A stretch of 64,000 nt of DNA. It comes from JACNIV01 sp965370415. GTDB taxonomy: Bacteria; Cloacimonadota; Cloacimonadia; Cloacimonadales; TCS61. The stretch lies in NCBI GenBank assembly GCA_965370415.1, contig CBDUTJ010000009.1, positions 1 to 64,000 on the forward strand, read 5' to 3'. Below, in pieces: positions 40,680 to 50,505 of this stretch. Positions within the stretch are counted from its first letter, which is position 1, and each line of letters starts with the position of its first letter. Under the pieces are notes generated by a model that was given only the letters and a program-made list of their open reading frames with translations, had not been told where the DNA came from and did no database searches. A program made the position numbers and the translations under genes.

Positions 40680-42070
40680 TATTATCTATTCCATATCTGA
40701 ATAACGCTTTCCTGGCAGATCAGGTAAAAAAAACCGGACTGGAATGGATTGAATACCGACTCGATTATAATTCCGAATACAAAAAATTCCCTAAAAAATA
40801 TATCAACTCCAGAAGTATAATTACTATCCGGGACGTCTCGGAAGGTGGAGTGAAGCAGATAAACCGCAAAGAAAAAACAGAATTCTACAGGAAAGTGGTA
40901 GATAAATTTAATTGCCTGGTCGATTATGAACTCTCACAATATAAAGATCAGGATATTCCCACTCTGAATCTGATACTATCTTATCATGATTTTTTGGAAA
41001 TACCCGACTTTCAGAAATTAAAAAAAGTAATTGAAATCTCAAATTCAAAAGCTGCAAAATATTTAAAAATTGCAGTCAATATTTCCAGTTACAGTGAGTT
41101 GATCGCTATTAAAAATGTAATCGGGAAATCCAATAAACCGGTTATATTTGCTGCTATGGGAAAGCTGGGAAAGATCGGGAGAATCTTATACAAACATTTA
41201 GGTGCAGACAGCACATTTGTTGGATTGAAACATCATACAACAGCAGATGGTCAATTAACCGAAGAAGAAGCCAGCATCCTGCAACTGAAAGACATCAATA
41301 AGAAAACAGCTTTAGGTGGTATCGTTGGAAGTGAACAGGTATGGCAATCACTTGGATTAGAATTTTATAACACCATATTCAAAAAAAGAAAGCTTAACGC
41401 TGTTTACCTGTCATTTTTTACAGATGATCTACCTGATTTTATGAATTGGTTCAATAATACAGACTTCAGAGACAGATTTTATGGCTTTTCTGTTACAATG
41501 CCATTTAAAAAAGAAATAACAAAATTGCTCGATCCACAAGATTTAATTAATCCCCCTGTAAATTTATTCCTGCCAAAAAGCAAGAGGACATTTAATTCAG
41601 ACATCGAAGCCTTTTTGAAATGTATTCATTATTTAAACATAAAAACCAAAAACAAGATCCTTATTTTGGGGTCTGGAGCTACTGCCGAAAGTGCATTAAT
41701 GGCTTTAGTTGATTACAGTATTTGCATTACTTCCAGGAAAGAACAAAAAGGCAAAGAACTGGCTGCAAGGTATTCCAGGGAATTCATTCCAATAAATGAA
41801 ATTGATCAATATGATTTTGTGATATTGATTAATTGTACACCTTTGGGAATGAACGATGAAGATGTTCTGGCTAAATTGAGAATTAAATTACCTGAGAAAG
41901 TAATTGATTTACCGTATAAAGAAAAAAATACTTTACTAATAAAACATTGTATTGAAAATGAAATTGATTATGTCGATGGTAAAATGTTCTGGAAATGGCA
42001 GGCTGAATCACAACTGAAAAAGTTCCTGAACGAATTGGACTATCTGGGAGGTAATAATGAGAAGAATTAA
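40673..42070 (+). CDS. aroDE: fused 3-dehydroquinate dehydratase / shikimate dehydrogenase
   Basis: 465 residues covering shikimate-pathway steps 3 and 4. Residues 1-210 are a type I dehydroquinase: EWIEYRLDYN, SYHDF (catalytic His) and the Schiff-base Lys in KYLKIAVNIS. Residues 215-460 are AroE-like: FYGFSVTMPFKKEI with the catalytic Lys, TFNSDIEAF in place of the usual NTD, an NADP loop ILGSGATAESALMAL and INCTPLGMND. The nucleotide-binding loop and NTD site deviate somewhat but keep key residues. The fusion is known from plants and some bacteria (chlamydiae and others). Overlaps both neighbours (7 and 14 bases), so the three genes form one unit. Confidence 0.9.
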   Translation: MLILSIPYLNNAFLADQVKKTGLEWIEYRLDYNSEYKKFPKKYINSRSIITIRDVSEGGVKQINRKEKTEFYRKVVDKFNCLVDYELSQYKDQDIPTLNLILSYHDFLEIPDFQKLKKVIEISNSKAAKYLKIAVNISSYSELIAIKNVIGKSNKPVIFAAMGKLGKIGRILYKHLGADSTFVGLKHHTTADGQLTEEEASILQLKDINKKTALGGIVGSEQVWQSLGLEFYNTIFKKRKLNAVYLSFFTDDLPDFMNWFNNTDFRDRFYGFSVTMPFKKEITKLLDPQDLINPPVNLFLPKSKRTFNSDIEAFLKCIHYLNIKTKNKILILGSGATAESALMALVDYSICITSRKEQKGKELAARYSREFIPINEIDQYDFVILINCTPLGMNDEDVLAKLRIKLPEKVIDLPYKEKNTLLIKHCIENEIDYVDGKMFWKWQAESQLKKFLNELDYLGGNNEKN

Positions 42071-43625
42071 AAAATATCTGCTTCTTTTTATAACTGTTAT
42101 TATGCTGGTTTCCTGTTCTTCTATAAAGTATCCTGACGAGATAAAAAGTACTCTGAAAGAGGCCAGAAAAAATAAAAAACAACTAAAAATTGCAATTAGA
42201 TATTTTCATACAAAAAGTGATTCTCTGCAACTTGATGCACTATATTATCTATTGAATAATATGAACGACCACTCTTTTGTTGAAATAGCACTTTATGATT
42301 CAAATAAAGTTGAAATCCCCTGGAATGTTCTCGATTACAAAAACTATGAAGAAGCCGAATCGGTCATGGATGAACTTGAAGTTGAACACGGTGAGTTAAA
42401 TTGGGCTGTTAAAGAAAGAAAGAAGGACATCAACACCATCTCAGCCGATTTCCTTATAGATAATATTGAATTGGCATTTGAAGCCTGGCGTGGAAAACCC
42501 TGGGCAAAAAAATATTCCTATGATATTTTTAAAGAATATATTCTTCCTTATCGCGGAAGCAACGAACCTATTGAATCCTGGCGCTCCTGGCGAGGTTATT
42601 TTCTGGAAGATTTCAAAGATCTCGAAAAACAGATGGAAAACCCGGATAATCCTATTGAAGCAGCCCGGCTTATCAATACAAATTTAAAAAATTGGTTTAA
42701 ATTCGATCCCCTGTTTTATCTGAATCCAACAGACCAGGGTCTTTTTGAAATGCTGAAAAACAAGATCGGTCGTTGTGAAGATATGACGAATATTACTATC
42801 TATGCTATGCGTGCCAATGGAATTCCTGTAACCAGCGATTATACTCCTCACTGGGCAGATACCGGTAACAATCACGCCTGGAATTCTATTGTTCTGCCGG
42901 ATGGGAAGGTTATTCCATTCATGGGAAGCGAAGCTGATCCTGGTGATTATTCATTGGGTCATCGGCTGGCTAAAGCATATAGAAAAATGTTCTCTGAACA
43001 AAAGAATAACCTGGTTTTCAAACTACAGGAAGGTGAAAAGGCTCCTGCCTGGTTAGCTGGAAAAAGTTACATCGATGTAACTACAGATTACACGAAAGTT
43101 CACGACGTTAATTTTACGCTGGATTATGAAATTCCGGACAGTACAAATTTTACCTATCTTTGTGTGTTCAATTCGGGAAAATGGAAAGCGATCCACTGGT
43201 CTGCGATCCAAAACAGTAAAGTCACTTTTATAGATATGGGAGTGAATATCGTTTACCTTCCAATGTTTTATGTACACAAAGAATTAGAGCCTGCCGGCAA
43301 ACCTTTTATTCTTATGAAGAATGGTGATCTCCGCTTCCTGGAAGGTGATGGGAATTATGAAGAAACAGAACTGGTCTCGGTAACTAAAAAAATCTTTGAT
43401 AAAGCTACAGAATTTAAAAAAGTAGTGTTCCTGGATGAAGGTGAAGTTTATGAGTTATTCTATTGGGATGACGAATGGAAATCTCTGGGAAAACAAACGA
43501 CCACATCAGAACCGCTTATATATAGAAATGTTCCCAGAAAACACTTACTTTGGCTGGTAAAAGAAGGTTCCAAAGAAGAAGAACGTATCTTTACTTATGA
43601 TAATAATAAACAACGCTGGTGGTAA
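42057..43625 (+). CDS. transglutaminase-like lipoprotein
   Basis: 522 residues. Lipoprotein signal ending IMLVSC (Cys20). The central transglutaminase/protease-like core has the expected triad: Cys in GRCEDMTNITIYAMRANGIP, His in NNHAWNSIVLPDG and an Asp nearby in MGSEADPGDY. C-terminal beta domains follow (VTKKIFDKATEFKKVVFLDE and after). Such proteins are periplasmic or outer-membrane peptidases or transglutaminases; related ones occur in Bacteroidota surface clusters. GGAGG precedes the ATG, which overlaps aroDE by 14 bases; the metabolic link to the aro genes is unclear. Confidence 0.85.
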   Translation: MRRIKKYLLLFITVIMLVSCSSIKYPDEIKSTLKEARKNKKQLKIAIRYFHTKSDSLQLDALYYLLNNMNDHSFVEIALYDSNKVEIPWNVLDYKNYEEAESVMDELEVEHGELNWAVKERKKDINTISADFLIDNIELAFEAWRGKPWAKKYSYDIFKEYILPYRGSNEPIESWRSWRGYFLEDFKDLEKQMENPDNPIEAARLINTNLKNWFKFDPLFYLNPTDQGLFEMLKNKIGRCEDMTNITIYAMRANGIPVTSDYTPHWADTGNNHAWNSIVLPDGKVIPFMGSEADPGDYSLGHRLAKAYRKMFSEQKNNLVFKLQEGEKAPAWLAGKSYIDVTTDYTKVHDVNFTLDYEIPDSTNFTYLCVFNSGKWKAIHWSAIQNSKVTFIDMGVNIVYLPMFYVHKELEPAGKPFILMKNGDLRFLEGDGNYEETELVSVTKKIFDKATEFKKVVFLDEGEVYELFYWDDEWKSLGKQTTTSEPLIYRNVPRKHLLWLVKEGSKEEERIFTYDNNKQRWW

Positions 43626-43795
43626 GAAGATAATAAGTATAAGCAACTTAAGAAAAAGTTAATTTCGAAAATCAAACTCAGTCAGATTTATTTACTGACT
43701 TTAAATCATTAATAATTCCTTTAGATTATTAATTTTTAATGTAATATTTTCTGCTTTATCTAATGGGAATTAAGCTGATTTATCTTGGAAGAAAG

Positions 43796-45247
43796 ATGAA
43801 AAAGTTAATATTATTGGAACTTATAATTGTTTTCTGTGCAAGTATTCTGATAGCGGATGAATTTTATATTGGACCAGGTCAGCAATATTCCACATTCGAA
43901 TCAGCTTTGTATAATGCACAAACAGGTGATTTCATAATTGAATGTTTTACAAAAGATATCAAACACTTCTCTTCTGGTGTAACCTGGGTATCCTTTCCCA
44001 TGTTAACCGAACAAGGAACCTATCCTCAAATAAATGGTGAGATATTTGAACAAGCTTATTATGAAAACGGAGATCCAGGACTACTTCAGTTAACTTCACT
44101 AGGCGCTCCAACAATTAACGGTTTTGACATAATGTATGGTCATCGAAGTGGTAATGATATGGAAATTGATTACTATAATGGTGATTTCATTGATAACTTG
44201 TTCGGCAATATGCTGTTCCGTCATGAAGGATACAAGATTGAGGTTATTGAAGGAGCTACTCCTACCGCACTCGAAGTTGACGGTGAGAGATTACCGGTAA
44301 ATCATATTATCTCAGAATCAATGGCACCTGACGAATATCACTGGCTAGGTTATTGGTTGTTCAGACCTCAGAAGATGATCGATGCTTTTGGTGAATACTG
44401 GCAATATGTTGAAAAAGTAAAATCTGAAGACTGGTACTACAATAGATGCAGTATTATAAGAGGTGGTGATCCTACAATTCCAGTAACAATGAACGGAGCA
44501 AATTTAATTCTGGAGTACGGGAAAGCATATATGATTTGGTTCAAAGACACTCCCCCAATTACAGATTTTCATTGGACTGATACTAGTATAACCGAAGAAC
44601 CTAGAGAAAAAGCTAAACCTGAAAGTTTCATATACACAGAAAAAGCTGATTATGAAGCCATAGATGTTTTGAATATTCCACCTGATGTAATAGAAATCGG
44701 AGTTTTTGAAGAAGATGTATGTGTGGGTGCAGTTGTTGTAGAAGATTCGTGTGCTCAAATACTTGCATATTCCGATTATGCCAATCGTGACCCTGTTCCT
44801 TTCACATTCGAGATTGTAACCGGAAGGGGAATGTCAACTCCGATCAAGGATTATCAAGTATTGGATTGGGAAACCGGAGAATTTGAATACAGATCGATCA
44901 TCTCCGGTAGACAGGAATATTCAGTAATAAGATTTGGAGATGAAGATGAGCCGGAAAATAACACTCTTTCAACTCCTCAGCTTCACAGAAATTATCCTAA
45001 TCCTTTCAATCCAACTACAACTATCTCCTTCTCTTTGCCAAAAGAAGAAGATATTGAACTTACCATCTATAACATCAAGGGTCAGAAAGTAAAAACCCTT
45101 TATTCAGGCATTGCCGAAGAAGGTAAACACACAATGATCTGGGAAGGAAAAAATACGAATGATAAATCAGTTAGTTCAGGAATTTATTTCTACAAGCTTA
45201 GAACCAAAGATAAGGAATTGACGAAGAAAATGTTACTTTTGAAGTAA
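43796..45247 (+). CDS. secreted protein with type IX-like sorting tail
   Basis: 483 residues. Signal peptide MKKLILLELIIVFCASILIA. The body is beta-rich and acidic with no recognised catalytic motif; WVSFPMLTEQGTYPQINGEI resembles domains found before sorting tails in FCB secreted proteins. The end is a FlgD-like/sorting domain: NYPNPFNPTTTISFSLPKEE, IELTIYNIKGQKVKTLYSGI, GIYFYKLRTKDKELTKKMLL. I chose ATG 43796, preceded by GGAAGAAAG, over an in-frame ATG at 43763. Export to the surface by a type IX-like route is inferred. Confidence 0.8.
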   Translation: MKKLILLELIIVFCASILIADEFYIGPGQQYSTFESALYNAQTGDFIIECFTKDIKHFSSGVTWVSFPMLTEQGTYPQINGEIFEQAYYENGDPGLLQLTSLGAPTINGFDIMYGHRSGNDMEIDYYNGDFIDNLFGNMLFRHEGYKIEVIEGATPTALEVDGERLPVNHIISESMAPDEYHWLGYWLFRPQKMIDAFGEYWQYVEKVKSEDWYYNRCSIIRGGDPTIPVTMNGANLILEYGKAYMIWFKDTPPITDFHWTDTSITEEPREKAKPESFIYTEKADYEAIDVLNIPPDVIEIGVFEEDVCVGAVVVEDSCAQILAYSDYANRDPVPFTFEIVTGRGMSTPIKDYQVLDWETGEFEYRSIISGRQEYSVIRFGDEDEPENNTLSTPQLHRNYPNPFNPTTTISFSLPKEEDIELTIYNIKGQKVKTLYSGIAEEGKHTMIWEGKNTNDKSVSSGIYFYKLRTKDKELTKKMLLLK

Positions 45248-45259
45248 TCTTAGCTTGAA

Positions 45260-45546
45260 CTCGACTCGGGTTGGAAAAGCTCGAGTCGGGTTCATGAAAT
45301 AGTTCTTTATATAATTAATTTGTGTCTTTCTGATCCGGCAGCTGCCGGATTGTTTCTCTCACGAAGAATCTAAACGGTAATAGACTCTTCGTCGAATGCC
45401 TTTGTAAGAATTCCTCAGAGAGACATTAGATGTCATTCCCACGAAAGTGGGAATCTATGAGAACCTGTCCCCCTTGATAAGGGGGAATTTAAGGGGGTTT
45501 TTGTGAGCTCGATCCTGTCCGGCATATGCCGGATCGAGTCGGGTTC
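45260..45546. repeat. mosaic of short palindromic and direct repeats
   Basis: This 312-base gap holds at least seven repeat units and no gene. TCGAxTCGGGTT occurs at 45261, 45281 and 45534. Perfect palindromes are at 45333-45350 (ATCCGGCAG/CTGCCGGAT) and 45518-45533 (TCCGGCAT/ATGCCGGA). ATTCCCAC-GAAA-GTGGGAAT is at 45435-45454 and CCCCCTT-GAT-AAGGGGG at 45469-45485. A degenerate TGTCATCCTGA-type unit covers about 45361-45432. It looks like a preferred landing site for small dispersed elements. Confidence 0.65.
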
Positions 45547-45560
45547 AATAGGTGTGAAAA

Positions 45561-47828
45561 ATGAAAGTAAAAATTCTTATCTTATTATTCGTGCTTATCA
45601 GTGTCTATCAGTGTTTAAATAGCACCACCTGGCACATAAAACAAGACGGCACCGGCAACTTCATCACCATACAGGAAGGCATCGATGCATCAACTAACAC
45701 CGATACGATTCTCGTCTATCCCGGCACATATTACGAAAATATCGATTATTTGGAAAAATCACTTACCGTTGCTTCACTCTATATAATTACTCCTGAAGAT
45801 TCGCTAATAAATCAAACCATAATCGATGGTAATCAACAGTTCAGGTGTGTGACAATTGATGAATGTGAAAACGCAGTACTTATCGGTTTTACAATTCAAA
45901 ATGGTTATGCTCTTCAAGAAGGCGTCTCTGAAAGTTATCAAGGTGGTGGTGTCTTTATTAATGATACTCAAAATTGTTTAATAGCTTTTTGTAAAATTAA
46001 CAACAACAAATCTTATACAGGTGGGGGTATTTATATAGAGCATGGAAATATTGAGTTAAAAGGAAATACAATTTCAAATAATCGAAGTATAGAGCTTGGA
46101 GGTGGTTTACATATTTTAGGTAATGATACACAAATTCAATTCAATCAAACTAATTATAATAATATTTATTTAAATTATTCAGCAACAGGCTCTGATATTA
46201 ATATTGGTGGTAATGTTCAAAATATTGTAAATGTAATCGTAGATACTTTTACTGTAAACAATCCTGATTATTTTTTTATTACACGCACAGATATTTTTAC
46301 GTTTTCTAACTTAAATGCTAAAGTTGAAGAAATTGATCAAGATTTATATGTTGCTCCTAATGGTGATGACAATAATAATGGATTAATATCAGAAGATCCT
46401 TTACAAACTTTAGCCTGGGTACAAACAATTATTAAAAGAAATGATGAAAATCCAAATACTATCCATCTCGCAGAAGGAATATATTCACCTTCTTTGAATA
46501 ATCAAATCTATCCACTCAATGTTAAACATGGTGTACTTTTCTCTGGCGTTTCTCCAGATGAAACTATACTTGATGCTGAATTTGAATCTCCTTTTTTCTT
46601 TCAATTCTCAAAGAATCAAAATGAATTTGCTAAACTTGTAGTAGAAGACTTAACAATGACTAATGGTGCTCAACTTGGAAGTTCATTCGGTGGAATAACT
46701 ATTTATCAAGCAGATATTAATTTAACTAATGTAATAATTGAAAATTGTAATGGTGGTGTTGGTAGTGCAATTTTAACTGAAAATGGTTATTGTAATCTGC
46801 ATAATGTAATAATTAGAAACAATACTGGAGGTAGAGGAGTATCGCATTCGGTTGAGTACAACTGTCCAAACCCAATTCTCAATGCAACTTTTAAAAATTC
46901 AGTTTTTCAAAATAATAATCCAGATGATAATCGCAGTGGTGGTGCAATGCGTATTAGCGGACATTCTAATGAACCTGGGGAATATAACGCTAAATTGGTG
47001 AATTGTGAAATAAGCGAAAATTATGATGATTTTTATAATGCAGGTGTTGGTGGTACAGCAGGTCTGTACACGAGTAATTTAACTGCAGATATAGTTAATT
47101 GTACATTTGGTGATAATGCAGTTGATTATGCTACCGGTTGTGTGATAACAGCTAATAATTCACAAATGAATTTATATAACAGCATAGTTTATAATAATGA
47201 TGGTCACTCCTTTAATCTCTGGTTTGATGCAGAAATTAATATTTATCATTCTTTAGTTGAGGATAGTACTTCTAATATCGGTTATTATGGCAACGGTAAT
47301 GGTGTTGTCAATTGGCTGGAAGGTAACCTCAACGAAGACCCGCTCTGGCAAATGAGTGGAGATTATCCGTATATGTTAACAGAAAACTCCCCCTGCATAG
47401 ATGCCGGTACATTGGATCTACCGCCTGGAATAGAACTCCCTGAATTTGACCTTGCCGGTAATCCGCGTATTTATGGTGAAACAATTGATATGGGTGCTTA
47501 TGAATATCAGGATTCTGTAGCGATCCAGGAAGATATAATCAAACCGATCACACAAACAAAAATATCAAATTACCCAAATCCATTCAATCCTTCAACAACT
47601 ATAAACCTTGAGCTAGCAGAATCAGGAAAAATTGAGTTAGCAATTTATAATATAAAAGGACAAAAGATAAAAACTTTGTTGGATGCATATTCTTCTAAAG
47701 GAATTTTTGAATTAGTTTGGCGAGGAACAGATAATAATGGTAAGAAAGTAGCCAGTGGTAATTATTTTATAAAATTGAAAGTGAATGAAGAAGAAAAGGC
47801 TGTAAGGAAATGTGTATTGCTAAAATAA
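45561..47828 (+). CDS. secreted beta-helix protein with sorting tail
   Basis: 755 residues. The N-terminus MKVKILILLFVLISVYQCLN is a signal peptide. Residues about 20-240 and 300-600 form right-handed parallel beta-helices of the pectate-lyase/choice-of-anchor kind: GTGNFITIQEGIDASTNTDT, ILVYPGTYYENIDY, GGGVFINDTQNCLIAFCKIN. A polymorphic-membrane-protein-like end, SPCIDAGTLDLPPG ... DMGAYEY, precedes a sorting domain: NYPNPFNPSTTINLELAESG, IYNIKGQKIKTL, GNYFIKLKVNEEE. It is the closest relative, within this window, of the element-borne adhesin at 11410. Surface adhesion or polysaccharide binding is likely; no catalytic residues can be assigned. Confidence 0.83.
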   Translation: MKVKILILLFVLISVYQCLNSTTWHIKQDGTGNFITIQEGIDASTNTDTILVYPGTYYENIDYLEKSLTVASLYIITPEDSLINQTIIDGNQQFRCVTIDECENAVLIGFTIQNGYALQEGVSESYQGGGVFINDTQNCLIAFCKINNNKSYTGGGIYIEHGNIELKGNTISNNRSIELGGGLHILGNDTQIQFNQTNYNNIYLNYSATGSDINIGGNVQNIVNVIVDTFTVNNPDYFFITRTDIFTFSNLNAKVEEIDQDLYVAPNGDDNNNGLISEDPLQTLAWVQTIIKRNDENPNTIHLAEGIYSPSLNNQIYPLNVKHGVLFSGVSPDETILDAEFESPFFFQFSKNQNEFAKLVVEDLTMTNGAQLGSSFGGITIYQADINLTNVIIENCNGGVGSAILTENGYCNLHNVIIRNNTGGRGVSHSVEYNCPNPILNATFKNSVFQNNNPDDNRSGGAMRISGHSNEPGEYNAKLVNCEISENYDDFYNAGVGGTAGLYTSNLTADIVNCTFGDNAVDYATGCVITANNSQMNLYNSIVYNNDGHSFNLWFDAEINIYHSLVEDSTSNIGYYGNGNGVVNWLEGNLNEDPLWQMSGDYPYMLTENSPCIDAGTLDLPPGIELPEFDLAGNPRIYGETIDMGAYEYQDSVAIQEDIIKPITQTKISNYPNPFNPSTTINLELAESGKIELAIYNIKGQKIKTLLDAYSSKGIFELVWRGTDNNGKKVASGNYFIKLKVNEEEKAVRKCVLLK

Positions 47829-47871
47829 ATTTAATATAAAATTATATAACTCAATTGTTAATGGAGAAAAC

Positions 47872-49185
47872 ATGGAATTCAATCCAGTTAAATTAATAAA
47901 TAAGAAAAAAACCGGAGAGAGTTTAACAAAAGATGAACTGAAATTTTTCATTGGTTCCTATTTAAATAACGAGATACCCGAATACCAGATGTCGGCTCTT
48001 TTAATGGCAATTTACTTTAAGGGAATGAATATCGAGGAAATTCAAACCTTAACACAGATATATATCGAATCGGGTAAGAGAATTACATTTCCGAATTACG
48101 CAACAGTTGACAAGCACTCCACCGGAGGAGTAGGAGATAAGATTAGCATCGTTCTGGCTCCCATCGTAGCTGCTTGCGGCGGCAAAATTCCGATGATCTC
48201 AGGTCGGGGTTTGGGACACACCGGTGGTACTTTGGATAAACTCGAATCCATCCCGGGTTTCAGAACAGATTTTTCTGAAGCACAATTCAAGAAAATGGTA
48301 GATAACGTAGGATTTTCTATAATCTGTCAGTCTGAAGAGCTTGTTCCTGCCGATAAAAGGATCTACGCCCTGCGTGATGTAACAGGCACTGTTGAAAGCC
48401 TTCCTCTGATAACAGCCAGCATAATGAGCAAAAAAATTACTGAAGGCGCACAAAACCTGATCATAGATCTGAAAGTAGGTACAGGCGCTTTCATGAAAAA
48501 CCTGGAAAATGCACAAAAATTAGCTGAACTACTCATTGCCATTGGAGAAAAATTCGGTCAGAAAGTATCGGTTGTATTTTCCAATATGAATTCACCCCTT
48601 GGAAATTATATAGGCAATGCACTGGAGATCAAGGAATGTATCGAATATCTGCAAGGTAAACGATTACCTGATATACACGAACTTACTAAAGCTCTAGCAG
48701 TAGAAATGCTATATCTTACCGGAAATGCAGAAAACAGGAAAGAAGCTGCTTTCCTGGTAGAGGAAGTTTTACAAAACGGTAGAGCTCTTGAATCTTTAAG
48801 AAAATTCATATCTGCACAGGGTGGTGATCCAAAAGTTTGCGATGACACTACTCTTCTTCCTCAATCAAAATTTGAGATTCCGATTATTGCAGAATCATCC
48901 GGCTGGATAAAAGCAATAGATTTACAGAAGGTCGGATATGCACTTGTAGAACTGGGAGCAGGACGTAAATATCTGACATCAAAATTGAATTATGGTACAG
49001 GTGCATACCTGCCCTTTAAAATTGGTGACAAAGTAGAGAAAGGATGTGAGCTGGGAAAAATCTATTGCAACAATAAAAACACTGGAATTGCTGTAGCAGA
49101 TCAGGTAAATACTTCCTATTTATTTTCTAATAAAAAAATAAATTCTCAAAAAATAATTCTGAAAGTAATCAATAATAAATGTTAA
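47872..49185 (+). CDS. pdp: pyrimidine-nucleoside phosphorylase
   Basis: 437 residues of the thymidine/pyrimidine phosphorylase family; splits uridine or thymidine with phosphate into base and (deoxy)ribose 1-phosphate. Motifs: DELKFFIGSYLNNEIPEYQM, the phosphate-binding KHSTGGVGDKISIVLAPIVA, SGRGLGHTGGTLDKLESIPG, LRDVTGTVESLPLITASIMS and DLKVGTGAFMK. The C-terminal barrel-sandwich domain (GTGAYLPFKIGDKVEKGCEL) is complete. GGAG precedes the ATG. Distinguishing deoA from pdp needs phylogeny; the length and motifs fit pdp. Confidence 0.92.
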   Translation: MEFNPVKLINKKKTGESLTKDELKFFIGSYLNNEIPEYQMSALLMAIYFKGMNIEEIQTLTQIYIESGKRITFPNYATVDKHSTGGVGDKISIVLAPIVAACGGKIPMISGRGLGHTGGTLDKLESIPGFRTDFSEAQFKKMVDNVGFSIICQSEELVPADKRIYALRDVTGTVESLPLITASIMSKKITEGAQNLIIDLKVGTGAFMKNLENAQKLAELLIAIGEKFGQKVSVVFSNMNSPLGNYIGNALEIKECIEYLQGKRLPDIHELTKALAVEMLYLTGNAENRKEAAFLVEEVLQNGRALESLRKFISAQGGDPKVCDDTTLLPQSKFEIPIIAESSGWIKAIDLQKVGYALVELGAGRKYLTSKLNYGTGAYLPFKIGDKVEKGCELGKIYCNNKNTGIAVADQVNTSYLFSNKKINSQKIILKVINNKC

Positions 49186-49206
49186 AAAAAGTCCTGCCCA
49201 AAAATC

Positions 49207-49235
49207 TTGACACAAGAAAAAGCAAAAATAGTTTG
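49207..49235 (+). promoter_or_regulatory. candidate promoter of the rpmF-fab operon
   Basis: TTGACA at 49207-49212, with a T-rich TTTGGTT about 19 bases downstream. The rpmF start is at 49302, leaving a leader of about 65 bases. Confidence 0.35.
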
Positions 49236-49301
49236 GTTATCCAAATTATGATTCCGGTCATAATTATTTGATTTATAAGAAGTTAAATAAAAGGAGTAAC
49301 G

Positions 49302-49481
49302 ATGGCTGTACCTAAAAGAAAGACATCTAAATCCCGTCGGGATAAAAGGAGAACACATTATAAAGCTACTATACCAACTGTAGCCACATGTTCAAATTGC
49401 GGCGAAACATGCCGACCACATAATATATGTTCGAAATGCGGTCATTATAATGGGAAAAAAGTGTTGGAAGTTAAGGAATAA
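49302..49481 (+). CDS. rpmF: 50S ribosomal protein L32
   Basis: 59 residues, MAVPKRKTSKSRRDKRRTHY at the N-terminus. The four-cysteine zinc site CSNC...CSKCG is intact, so this is the zinc-bound (C+) form of L32. AAGGAG precedes the ATG. plsX follows after 27 bases, the classic rpmF-plsX-fab order that couples ribosome and membrane-lipid synthesis. Confidence 0.95.
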   Translation: MAVPKRKTSKSRRDKRRTHYKATIPTVATCSNCGETCRPHNICSKCGHYNGKKVLEVKE

Positions 49482-49508
49482 TTCTAACACGTGATATTGA
49501 GATTATAG

Positions 49509-50504
49509 ATGCATATTGCAATTGATGCATTTGGTAGTGATAATGCACCTTTCCCGGAAGTGGAAGGTGCAATTCTTGCAATTAAAGAGGATGTTTGCGA
49601 TAAAATATATCTTGTCGGAAAGGCAGACATCCTGACAATGGAACTGGATAAGTTCTTTTATGATAAAAGTAAAATAGAAGTGGTTCATGCATCTGAAATA
49701 ATCTCAATGGATGATGCTCCGGCTACCGTGGTTAAAAGGAAAAAAGATTCTTCCTTAGTAAGAGCAATACAACTTCACAAAGAAGGAACCGTTGATGCTG
49801 TGGTGAGTGCTGGTAATACAGGAGCAGTTATGGCTGCATCACTTTTGGGTTATGGCAGAATTAAAAACATTTTACGTCCCGCAATTGCTACATCTTTTCC
49901 CACACAATTTAATCCTGAAATAATCCTGGATGTGGGAGCAAATGTTGATTGTTCACCAGAGAATCTTGTACAATTTGCCAAACTCGGAAGTTTTTATTAC
50001 AAATTTTTCTTCAAAACTGACAAACCAAAAGTTGCATTATTAAATATTGGAGAAGAAGACACAAAGGGTAATGAATTAACAAAAGCTACATATAGCAAAT
50101 TAAAAGAATATAAAGATATCAATTTTGTAGGAAATATCGAAGGGAAAGATCTTTTAAAAGGAATTGTAGATGTAGTGGTATGTGATGGTTTCGTGGGAAA
50201 CGTTATGGTTAAAACTGTCGAAGGTGTTGCTTATTCAATTTTTTCAATAATGAAAGAGCAGATAAAAAAAGACTGGGTCGCTGTTTTTGGTGCATTGCTT
50301 TCTTATCCGGTCTATTCATATCTGAGGAGAAAAATGAATCATGAAGAATATGGAGGGGCATTGCTGGTTGGATTAAATGGAATTTCTATTGTTTCACACG
50401 GAAGATCCAGAGCCAAGGCAATAAAAAATGCTGTTAAACTGGCTTCCAGAATCGCTTCGTCTGGTTTCATAAAACATACTAAAGAATATTTTGAGAGGTT
50501 ATAA
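49509..50504 (+). CDS. plsX: phosphate acyltransferase PlsX
   Basis: Makes acyl-phosphate from acyl-ACP for phosphatidic-acid synthesis. 331 residues: MHIAIDAFGSDNAPFPEVEG, SAGNTGAVMAASLLGYGRIK, ILDVGANVDCSPENLVQFA, NIGEEDTKGNELTKATYSKL, NIEGKDLLKGIVDVVVCDGF and VGNVMVKTVEGVAYSI. Peripheral membrane enzyme. Weak ribosome-binding site; second gene of the rpmF-fab operon. Confidence 0.95.
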   Translation: MHIAIDAFGSDNAPFPEVEGAILAIKEDVCDKIYLVGKADILTMELDKFFYDKSKIEVVHASEIISMDDAPATVVKRKKDSSLVRAIQLHKEGTVDAVVSAGNTGAVMAASLLGYGRIKNILRPAIATSFPTQFNPEIILDVGANVDCSPENLVQFAKLGSFYYKFFFKTDKPKVALLNIGEEDTKGNELTKATYSKLKEYKDINFVGNIEGKDLLKGIVDVVVCDGFVGNVMVKTVEGVAYSIFSIMKEQIKKDWVAVFGALLSYPVYSYLRRKMNHEEYGGALLVGLNGISIVSHGRSRAKAIKNAVKLASRIASSGFIKHTKEYFERL

Positions 50505-50505
50505 A

